Assembly: GCA_041483455.1 (NCBI GenBank)
Contig: JBGPFS010000048.1
Location: forward strand, 1-13,605
Direction of reading: 5' to 3'
From: JBGPFS01 sp041483455
Lineage (GTDB): Bacteria; Chloroflexota; Limnocylindria; Limnocylindrales; CSP1-4
Length of the DNA: 13,605 nt
Part shown: piece after piece, positions 7,695 through 13,605 of the stretch
How positions within the stretch are numbered: position 1 is the first letter of the stretch
How the letters are laid out: each line of letters starts with the position of its first letter
Translations under genes and position numbers: made by a program
Notes under the pieces: generated by a model
Told to the model about the DNA's origin: nothing
Database searches by the model: none
The model's input: the letters and a program-made list of their open reading frames with translations, nothing else

Positions 7695-8048
7695 CTAGCA
7701 GGTGACGTGCAGGATCGCCGCCGTGTCGTGAAGATCGGAACCCGAGAGCAAGACGCATGCTTCGTCCGTCGGCACGGCGACCAGCTCCACCCCGAGACGG
7801 GCCGCCTCCGCGACGACCGCCTCGTCGATGGGGAGGGCGCCGTCGACACCGGTCCCCACGATCAGCCGGCGGCCCGCCCAGGGGATCCGCTCCAGGAGGC
7901 TCAGCGGCGTATGCCCGTAGCGGTCGCGGAGCGGCCGCGACGCCTTCTTCCTGCGCCGGCTCACGCGCCCCCGCTCGACGACGACGTCGTGGTCGTACCG
8001 CTGCCCGTCGATCTCGACCAGGCCGAACTCGATGAGGCGCGCCTTCAT
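7695..8048 (-). CDS. Mth938-like (DUF498/NDUFAF3 fold) domain protein
   Basis: A 117-residue single-domain soluble protein. Recognisable family features are IDGQRYDHDVVVERG (13-27), His46 in RYGHTPLS, IVGTGVDG (63-70), PTDEACVLLS (93-102) and the closing ILHVTC (112-117), which is the typical end of Mth938-fold proteins. The molecular function of the bacterial members is unknown; the eukaryotic relative NDUFAF3 is a complex I assembly factor, which does not transfer automatically. The ATG at 8048 is chosen because AGGAG lies 9 bases upstream and the protein then begins directly with the domain; the frame extends to an ATG at 8093 that would add 15 unrelated residues. It follows the AI-2E permease gene by 54 bp in the same direction, with a hairpin in between, and converges on the deacylase gene. 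Confidence 0.85.
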   Translation of the reverse strand: MKARLIEFGLVEIDGQRYDHDVVVERGRVSRRRKKASRPLRDRYGHTPLSLLERIPWAGRRLIVGTGVDGALPIDEAVVAEAARLGVELVAVPTDEACVLLSGSDLHDTAAILHVTC

Positions 8049-8057
8049 CGTTGCGTT

Positions 8058-8062
8058 CTCCT
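8058..8062 (-). promoter_or_regulatory. Ribosome binding site fixing the Mth938-like start
   Basis: AGGAG on the minus strand, 9 bases before the ATG at 8048. It favours this start over the in-frame ATG at 8093, which lacks a comparable site. Confidence 0.6.
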
Positions 8063-8082
8063 GCCCGGGCGAGTCGCCGGGC
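8063..8082 (-). terminator. Hairpin between AI-2E permease and Mth938-like genes
   Basis: GCCCGG and CCGGGC form a perfect 6-bp stem around an 8-base loop. It lies 20 bases after the AI-2E permease stop and directly abuts the ribosome binding site of the next gene. It could reduce read-through or modulate access to that site. No T-tract follows. Confidence 0.35.
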
Positions 8083-8102
8083 GCCGTGTGCACCCATCGC
8101 CG

Positions 8103-9332
8103 CTACGCGCCATTCGGCTCCTGGGCCGCGGCGTCCGTGTCGAGGATCGCCTCGGCCTGATCGGCGGCGATCGCCACCGCCTCCTCGACCTCGACGTCCG
8201 GGTTCTCGGCCTGGATCGCGGCCACCATCTCCTCGAGCTCGATCCCTTCGACCTCATTCACGGCGCGCGCATCGATGACATAGCGCAGGAGCAGGTTGAC
8301 GACGGCGACGACGGGGATGCCGAAGATCGCACCCCACAGGCCGGCGACCTGCGCGCCGAGGAGGAGGGCGACGATCACCAGGATGGGGTGGAGGCCCACA
8401 CCTTCTCGGAGCAGCCGCGGCTGGATGGCGTTGACCAGGAGCGTCTGGCCGATGACCAGGATCGCGACGACGAGGAGGGCCACGTCCGGTCGGAAGGCGA
8501 GCGCGACGAACACGATCGGGATGAGCGCGAGGGGCGGCCCGAAGAACGGGATGAACATGAGCACGCCCGTGCTGACGGTCAGCAGGAACAGGTAGGGCAG
8601 ACCGAACACCAGGCCGAGGACGAGCGTGATCCCGATCTGGATCAGGACCAGCACGAGCTGCGTGCGCAGAAAGCCCCGAAACGCTCGCCCGACCGTGCGC
8701 TCGACCAGCAGCAGGGTGTCGGCGTGGCGATTCGGCACGATGCGGCGGATCGTGCCGGTGATCGCCTCTGGATCCGCCACCGCGTAGAGCGACAGCACGA
8801 CGATGATGAACAGCGTCCCGAAGACGGCCAGGACGCTGCCGGCGATCATCTGGGTCTGATCGGCGAGCCCTTGGATCACGGCCGGCAACGTCCGGCGCTG
8901 CAGATCCTCCACGAGCGCTGCCAGGTCCAGGGTCGACCGGTCGATCCCGATGGCGCGCTGGATATTGCCGACAAGGGTCGCGATCGAGGCCGTGATCTCG
9001 TCGGTACGTCCGACCAGGTCCGACGCCTCCCGCACACCGATCTGCGCGATCGCAACGACGAACAGGGCGATGCTGCCGATGACCATGCCGTAGGCCACCG
9101 CCACTGCGAGCCCGCGGCCGAGCGGCAGCCGACGATCGAGGCTGCTCACCAATGGACCGATCAGGAACGCGAGCAGCCAAGTCAGGAAGATCGTGAGCAG
9201 GAGCGAGCTGAAGCCGACGAGCAGCGCCAGGACACGGTCCAGCACCGCGATGCCGAAGAACACGGCGCCGAGCGCCAGGAACGCGACGCGCAGGGGATCC
9301 CGATCCCGGGGCGCGTCGGCAGGGGTCGTCAT
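8103..9332 (-). CDS. AI-2E family transporter (PF01594-type permease)
   Basis: A 409-residue polytopic membrane protein. Hydrophobic segments lie near 16-38, 42-62, 73-98, 163-188, 222-258, 260-280, 283-303 and 312-352. Family hallmarks are the long extramembrane stretch between the third and fourth groups (100-160), FIPFFGPPLALIP (260-272), NAIQPRLLREGVGLHPI (301-317) and the final GLWGAIFGIPVVAVVNLLLRYV (331-352). Despite the name, members transport varied substrates, including sodium/proton exchange in some, so no substrate is assigned. An unusual acidic tail of about 55 residues (355-409) follows the last membrane helix. The ATG at 9332 has only a weak, close GGTGAG upstream. The gene follows the EAL protein gene by 84 bp in the same direction and precedes the Mth938-like gene. 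Confidence 0.9.
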   Translation of the reverse strand: MTTPADAPRDRDPLRVAFLALGAVFFGIAVLDRVLALLVGFSSLLLTIFLTWLLAFLIGPLVSSLDRRLPLGRGLAVAVAYGMVIGSIALFVVAIAQIGVREASDLVGRTDEITASIATLVGNIQRAIGIDRSTLDLAALVEDLQRRTLPAVIQGLADQTQMIAGSVLAVFGTLFIIVVLSLYAVADPEAITGTIRRIVPNRHADTLLLVERTVGRAFRGFLRTQLVLVLIQIGITLVLGLVFGLPYLFLLTVSTGVLMFIPFFGPPLALIPIVFVALAFRPDVALLVVAILVIGQTLLVNAIQPRLLREGVGLHPILVIVALLLGAQVAGLWGAIFGIPVVAVVNLLLRYVIDARAVNEVEGIELEEMVAAIQAENPDVEVEEAVAIAADQAEAILDTDAAAQEPNGA

Positions 9333-9400
9333 CGCTCGCTCACCGTCGAAGCGTCAAGAAGGGCGGGACGAGTCTGATCCCTACGATACCGCACCACCCT

Positions 9401-9415
9401 GGGCGCCCCACGCCC
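9401..9415 (-). terminator. Small hairpin just after the EAL gene
   Basis: GGGCG, a 5-base loop and CGCCC form a perfect short stem beginning one base after the stop codon of the EAL protein gene. It has no T-tract, so terminator activity is doubtful; it may only protect the 3' end or be a chance structure. Confidence 0.25.
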
Positions 9416-9416
9416 T

Positions 9417-12047
9417 CTACGGACCACCGCCCTGACCCAGGGCGATCTTCGTCGGCCACGGTCCTGGCCCCCGACCATCCTGGGGACGGCCGAAGAGGTA
9501 GCCCTGACCATGTCCGATCCCGAGTGAGCGGAGCATCTCGAGCTCGGCCGCGGTCTCGATCCCCTCGGCGACCAGGCGAAGCTTGCGCTTCACCGCGAAG
9601 TAGCCCATCCCGGCGATGAGCGCCTGGCGGGCGGGATTGGCATCGATCCCGCGGATGAGCCCGACGTCGAGCTTCACGAAGTCAGGTGCGAGCTCGAGGA
9701 TGTGGCGGAGGCTGGCGTAGCCGGCGCCGGCATCGTCGACCGCGAGACGGAGCGTCGGCCCCAGCGCCGCGAGCTCGCGGCGGAGCGCCGGGTAGTCCTC
9801 GATCAGGACGTGCTCGGTGATCTCGAGGACGATCTTTCGCATCTGTCCGCCCAGGATCGCCTGGAGCCTGCCCGAGCCGATGAGCGCCGGCGAGACGTTC
9901 ACGCTGAGGTACGGTCCCGGTGGGAGGATCGTTGCCGCTTCGAGGGCGGCCCGGAGCGTGGCCGTCTCGAGCTCGAGTCCCAGGCCGGAGCGGGCGGCCA
10001 GGGCGAAGACAACGTCGGGCGGGGTGCCGTCGGCAAAGCGGCTGAGGGCCTCATAGCCCACGACCGCCCCGGTGTGCAACTCGACGATCGGCTGGTAGAA
10101 CGAGTTGAATGCTGCCGTGTCGAGGATCGCCTGGACGCTCGCCCGGGCGAAGTCCTCCTGGTAGCGCGCCTCGAGCCCAGGGGAAAGCAGTGGCCCGAGG
10201 ATCGAGGCGAAGGTCGTCAGCACCGGCAGCTGCTCGACGAACGAATCCGGCGCCCGGTCGTGGATCCCGAAGCCGACGACGCCGATCACTCCGCTTGGCC
10301 CACCTAGCGGTGCATACGCGACGGTGCGCAGCCCTGTGGCGGCGACCCGCTCGCCGTACGTGCCATCCTCGGCGCGGGCGCGCCAGTCTTCCGTCCAGAC
10401 GCCGGTCGATGCGTGCTCGAAGAGGTAGCGCGTCCGGGGACCGGGGATCACGCGGTTCGAGGCAAACACGGCCGCGACCGGCCCCTCGACGGCGAGGACG
10501 AGTCCATGGTCCTCGCCGTCGAGTGCGACCACAAACGCGGAGTCGACGTCCGGCAGCTTGATCATCTCGGCACACGCGACCGCCGCCATTGACTCAAGCG
10601 AGGAGCCTGAGTCGATCCGGTCAAGCGCCGCCGCGATCATGTCGCGCTCACGAGCGCGTCGCGCGAGGGCACTCTCGAGGGCACGCTCCCGCGTGACGTC
10701 GCGGTCGGTCTGCATGTAGCCGATCAGACGACCGGCGGCGTCGCGGATCCCCGAAATGACGGCCTCGAGCTCGACGAGGGTCCCGTCCTTGCGGCGGTTG
10801 ACGATCACGCCCTTCCAGGTCTCGCCCGCTGCCACGGAAGCCCAGATCGCCTCGAAGAACGCGGGCTCGTGGCGGCCGCTGGCCACGATCCCCGCGTAGC
10901 GACCGACGATCTCCTCCGGCTCGTAGCCGAAGAGCCGGCTGAATGACCGGTTAACGTAGGTGACGTTGCTGTCGACGTCCGTCATCCAGACGGCGTCGGC
11001 GGTCTGCTCGACGGCCAGGGCGAGCCGGGTGCGGTCCGCTTCCGCGGCGACCCGCTCGGTGATGTCCTGCAGCGTGCCGACCCATCGGAGCGGCGTGCCG
11101 GCTGGATCGCGGACGAGATCAGCCTGCTCCTGGACGATCCGGACAACGCCGTCGGGTCGGACGAGCCGGTAGTCGAGGTCATACCGAGCACCGCCGCTGA
11201 TCGCCGCCCGCTCGGACGCCTGCACCCGGGCTCGATCGTCAGGATGTACGAACGCGAGGAACGCCTCGTTCGTCCCGGGGAACGCGCCCGGCTCGACCCC
11301 GACGATCCGATAGGTCTCCTCGGATCGCACCGCCGTGTCGGTCGCCAGGTCCCATGCCCAGCTGCCGATGTGGGCGATCCGCTGCGCCTCGGCGAGGTTG
11401 CGCTCGCTCATGCGGAGTCCATCTACGAGCCGCGAGCGCTCGCTCTCCGTGCGCATGCGCTCGCTGATGTCGCGCACGTTCCGCTGCTGCCGTCCGTCGG
11501 GCAGCACCTTGAACCGGACCTCGACCGGCAGGCTCGTGCCGTCACGCTTCCGGTAGCGGCGTTCGACCAGGATGCCTTCCTCGGCAGCCGCATCGCCGAG
11601 TCGCGCGTCCATGCCCGTGTTGCCCACCGGGTCATCGTCGGCCGTGAGATCGCCAGCCTGCATCCCGAGCAGCTCGTCCCGCGAGTACCCGAGCATGCGA
11701 CAGAGCGCCGGGTTGACCTCGACGTAGCGGCCCGACGCGTCCGAGACGAGGATGCCGTCACCTGACTCCGCGATCAGATCGCGGGCACGCCCCTCACTCG
11801 CTTGCAGCGCCGCCAGCGCGCGCTCCAGGTGCTTGGCCCGTCGGTTTCCGATCGTCGTTCCAACCAGCACGAGGACGATGACCGGGACGATGTCGCTGAT
11901 CGCTTCGACGAGGACGTCCTGCGGCCTGATCGTCCCCAACATGATGTGGGCGGCGCTCATCCAGATCGCCGTCGCGAGGATCATCGCCGCGACCAGCGCG
12001 ATGTTCCTGACGCGGTCCCGGCCCTTCCTCCCGGACGCTGCGCTCAC
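9417..12047 (-). CDS. Membrane PAS-PAS-PAS-GAF-EAL protein, predicted c-di-GMP phosphodiesterase
   Basis: An 876-residue sensor enzyme. Two membrane helices (about 14-38 and 47-67) lead into three PAS domains (about 83-197, 215-333, 342-455), each ending in a DISER/DITER/DVTRE-like motif, then a GAF-like domain (about 466-622) and a C-terminal EAL domain (about 636-857). There is no GGDEF domain. The EAL active site looks complete: Glu666 in YEALSRF, Asn717 in SVNVSP, Glu742 in LEITEH, Asp771 and Asp772 in AVDDAGAGYASL, Lys792 in VKLD, Glu828 in AEGIET and Gln848 in GQGYLFGRP. It should hydrolyse c-di-GMP to pGpG in response to signals bound by PAS or GAF. The common DDFG loop is DDAG here. 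The start is a GTG at 12047 without a good ribosome binding site; the nearby ATG at 12069 is out of frame. Confidence 0.92.
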   Translation of the reverse strand: MSAASGRKGRDRVRNIALVAAMILATAIWMSAAHIMLGTIRPQDVLVEAISDIVPVIVLVLVGTTIGNRRAKHLERALAALQASEGRARDLIAESGDGILVSDASGRYVEVNPALCRMLGYSRDELLGMQAGDLTADDDPVGNTGMDARLGDAAAEEGILVERRYRKRDGTSLPVEVRFKVLPDGRQQRNVRDISERMRTESERSRLVDGLRMSERNLAEAQRIAHIGSWAWDLATDTAVRSEETYRIVGVEPGAFPGTNEAFLAFVHPDDRARVQASERAAISGGARYDLDYRLVRPDGVVRIVQEQADLVRDPAGTPLRWVGTLQDITERVAAEADRTRLALAVEQTADAVWMTDVDSNVTYVNRSFSRLFGYEPEEIVGRYAGIVASGRHEPAFFEAIWASVAAGETWKGVIVNRRKDGTLVELEAVISGIRDAAGRLIGYMQTDRDVTRERALESALARRARERDMIAAALDRIDSGSSLESMAAVACAEMIKLPDVDSAFVVALDGEDHGLVLAVEGPVAAVFASNRVIPGPRTRYLFEHASTGVWTEDWRARAEDGTYGERVAATGLRTVAYAPLGGPSGVIGVVGFGIHDRAPDSFVEQLPVLTTFASILGPLLSPGLEARYQEDFARASVQAILDTAAFNSFYQPIVELHTGAVVGYEALSRFADGTPPDVVFALAARSGLGLELETATLRAALEAATILPPGPYLSVNVSPALIGSGRLQAILGGQMRKIVLEITEHVLIEDYPALRRELAALGPTLRLAVDDAGAGYASLRHILELAPDFVKLDVGLIRGIDANPARQALIAGMGYFAVKRKLRLVAEGIETAAELEMLRSLGIGHGQGYLFGRPQDGRGPGPWPTKIALGQGGGP

Positions 12048-12169
12048 GGCTGGCCCTGGTCGGCGCCATGGATGCTGCCCCAGGCGTGCGTTGGGCGGCT
12101 GATTCGGCGCGGTCGCGGGTTCGCGATGTCGCCGGGCTGCATGGGCGTGCGGCCTTTCAATGGGGCGGG

Positions 12170-12192
12170 CGAGTCCCGGGGGACGTCACTCG
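12170..12192. repeat. Imperfect inverted repeat upstream of the EAL gene
   Basis: CGAGT (12170-12174) and ACTCG (12188-12192) flank two adjacent small palindromes, CCCGGG and GACGTC. The site lies about 120 bases upstream of the EAL gene start in the 266-bp gap 12048-12313, just beyond a TTGAAA on the minus strand. It could be an operator, but no matching -10 box is seen. The rest of this gap shows no coding sequence, tRNA or recognisable riboswitch. Confidence 0.3.
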
Positions 12193-12313
12193 GGCCATCG
12201 TACCTGCGGATGAGAACGAGACCCCGATCCGTGCGTTACGTGGAACCTCTCCTCGCTCGTCGCGCGGATGCTCAGGGCATCTGGAATGGAGTATCGCCGA
12301 TTCGGATCGGGAG

Positions 12314-13015
12314 CTACCCGCTGACCAGCCGACCGATCACGACGCCGGCCAGCGCCGCCGCGCCCGCGATCGCCATGGTCTGGACGGCCGTCCACCAGAC
12401 GTTCACGTGGCCGATCATGCCGCGCGCGACGCCGAGGGCCGCCATCAGGGCGCCGGTCACCACGAGCGACACGATCCGCGCCGTCCCGATGTCGAAGAGC
12501 GCGAACGGGACGACCGGGACACCCGCCGCGAGGAGGTCGGCGACGAACATCCAGAGTGCGTGGGTCCAGAGCGAGGCCGTGGGCTGGCGGACGACGCCGA
12601 TCTCGAACGCGACGACGTGGTCGAGGAGCGCCTCCGGGTTTCTCGCGAAGGCCCGCGCGACGAGCGCGACTTCCTCGGCGCTGAACCCGGTTGCGAGCAG
12701 CCGGCGCGTCACCCGGTCGCTGTACGCCCTGGGGTCGACGGCGATCCTGCCCCGAGCGACCTCGACCAGCGCATCGGCGCGGTGACGCTCGGACTGCAGG
12801 TCGAGGTACGTGCCGGCCATCATCGAGACGGCGCCGGCGATCGCGCCCGCCGCCCCGGCGAGCAGGACGATCGAGCGGTCGTTCGTGCTCGCCGCGACGC
12901 CGAAGACAAGCCCGGCGATCGAGACGGCACCGTCCTCCATCCCGAAGGCGACGTCGCCGATCGCCGCATGGAGGGAGCCACGGAGCCGAGTGACGAGCGC
13001 GCGAACCGTTCCCAT
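12314..13015 (-). CDS. VIT1/CCC1 family Fe2+/Mn2+ transporter
   Basis: A 233-residue membrane protein of the vacuolar iron transporter family, expected to export ferrous iron or manganese. It has the family start DVAFGMEDGAVSIAGLVFGVA (21-41), with Asp28 in the first membrane helix, and GAIAGAVSMMAGTYLDLQSE (57-76), with Met65/Met66 in the second helix, both in positions known to line the metal path. Residues 71-148 form a charged cytoplasmic insert with several Glu (76, 85, 114, 115, 128, 138), consistent with the metal-binding region between helices 2 and 3. Three further helices follow (about 152-176, 178-200, 207-230). The ATG at 13015 has GGAGG 10 bases upstream. A TAGGCT box at 13052-13057 could be its -10. 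No iron-storage gene is adjacent. Confidence 0.88.
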   Translation of the reverse strand: MGTVRALVTRLRGSLHAAIGDVAFGMEDGAVSIAGLVFGVAASTNDRSIVLLAGAAGAIAGAVSMMAGTYLDLQSERHRADALVEVARGRIAVDPRAYSDRVTRRLLATGFSAEEVALVARAFARNPEALLDHVVAFEIGVVRQPTASLWTHALWMFVADLLAAGVPVVPFALFDIGTARIVSLVVTGALMAALGVARGMIGHVNVWWTAVQTMAIAGAAALAGVVIGRLVSG

Positions 13016-13194
13016 CTCGGGAATGCCTCCGATCGGGACTGCGACGCAGCAAGCCTACCGTCGTTCCCTCGTGCGCGAGTGCCTTCGGGACCCGCGCGCT
13101 CGACGGCGTCAGCGCAGGCATCCCGCGTTGGCCAGGCGTTAGAGCGTCGCGGCCGCTGGAGCCTCTCTGCCGCCGGGCCGCCCTCGATCCCGGG

Positions 13195-13605
13195 TTACTT
13201 CACCGAGCCCGCGAGCAGCCCCTGGACGAAGTAACGCTGCAGGCTGAAGAAGACGGCCAGCGGCACCGCCATCAGCAGGAAGGCGCCGGCGGCGAGCAGG
13301 TTCCACTCCGTTCCGTAGGTGCCGAGCAGGGTCGTCATCTGGATCGTCATCGGATAGTTCGCGTTGTTGGACACGAACACGAGCGACATCAGGAGGTCGT
13401 TCCAGACCCACAGGAACTGCAAGGTCCCGTAGGCCGCGATCGCTGGAATGGAGAGCGGCACGACGATCGTTCGGAAGATCCCGAAGTCCGAGGCGCCGTC
13501 GATCCGGGCGGCCTCGATGAGGTCCTTGGGCAACGTGATGAAGAAGTTCCGCAGCAGGAAGATGCCGAACGGCAGGGCGAAGGCCGTGTGCGCCAACCAG
13601 ATCCC
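13195..13605 (-). CDS. MalG-type carbohydrate ABC transporter permease, C-terminal part (runs off right edge)
   Basis: The frame is open to the window edge and encodes the last 136 residues of an inner-membrane permease. It contains the cytoplasmic EAA loop for ATPase contact, IEAARIDGASDFGIFRTIVVP (30-50 of the visible part), preceded by FALPFGIFLLRNFF and followed by FLWVWNDLL, which are typical of the MalG/UgpE group. The C-terminal end QRYFVQGLLAGSVK is also characteristic. The partner permease, sugar-binding protein and ATPase would be expected upstream, beyond the right edge, so the substrate cannot be given. The 179-bp gap to the VIT1 gene (13016-13194) holds no other gene; the transporter operon appears to end here. 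An internal TTG at 13596 is not a real start. Confidence 0.93.
   Translation of the reverse strand, partial: GIWLAHTAFALPFGIFLLRNFFITLPKDLIEAARIDGASDFGIFRTIVVPLSIPAIAAYGTLQFLWVWNDLLMSLVFVSNNANYPMTIQMTTLLGTYGTEWNLLAAGAFLLMAVPLAVFFSLQRYFVQGLLAGSVK

Noticed and set aside
7707..9377. 556-codon plus-strand open frame opposite the AI-2E permease gene
   Set aside because: The translation is a run of Asp, Arg, Glu and Gln typical of an antisense frame of hydrophobic codons; the opposite strand encodes a clear membrane protein.
12048..12313. Possible c-di-GMP riboswitch upstream of the EAL gene
   Set aside because: I looked for the GEMM core patterns on the minus strand and did not find them.
12068..13234. 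388-codon plus-strand frame opposite the VIT1 gene, covering the 12048-12313 gap
   Set aside because: No domain, no ribosome binding site and antisense-like composition; the VIT1 frame explains the region.

Overview
The window is an ordinary chromosomal segment from a high-GC bacterium (about 70% GC by eye, with strong G/C at third codon positions). The gene content fits a free-living, membrane-bounded aerobe. A DUF1015-serA-serC cluster, leaderless-looking promoters and two small lipoprotein-type genes are compatible with Chloroflexota (Limnocylindria/Ellin6529-like) or a related high-GC lineage, but I cannot fix the phylum from sequence alone. I saw no rRNA, tRNA, CRISPR array, insertion sequence, integrase or phage gene.

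Left part, mostly minus strand. Positions 1-414 hold the N-terminal part of a membrane-anchored trypsin/HtrA-like serine protease that runs off the left edge. To its right is a tight minus-strand operon, read from right to left: DUF1015 protein (starting at 4199), serA (2948-1695) and serC (1681-596). SerA and SerC carry out the first two steps of phosphorylated serine synthesis; no serB is visible. Upstream of the operon is an independent SAM-dependent methyltransferase (5178-4312).

Middle part. A divergent 114-bp gap (5179-5292) leads into the only plus-strand block: a 42-residue micro-lipoprotein, a lipoprotein cupredoxin with a Pro/Ala/Ser linker, and an N-acyl-D-amino-acid deacylase. The deacylase converges on a minus-strand Mth938-fold protein (8048-7695), which lies downstream of an AI-2E family permease (9332-8103).

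Right part, all minus strand. It holds a large membrane-bound PAS-PAS-PAS-GAF-EAL protein, predicted to be an active cyclic-di-GMP phosphodiesterase (12047-9417), then a VIT1/CCC1-type Fe2+/Mn2+ transporter (13015-12314). The C-terminal part of a MalG-type sugar ABC permease runs off the right edge. No gap between genes exceeds 300 bp; the largest (12048-12313) holds one imperfect inverted repeat and nothing else I can support.

I do not see a new defence, mobile or biosynthetic system. The points most worth a second look are the DUF1015 protein with its ParB/SerK-like DGHHR motif beside serA and serC, the 42-residue lipoprotein, and the -10-like boxes placed so that two transcripts would be leaderless or nearly so. 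Sequence annotation used no database search; all family names come from motif recognition.
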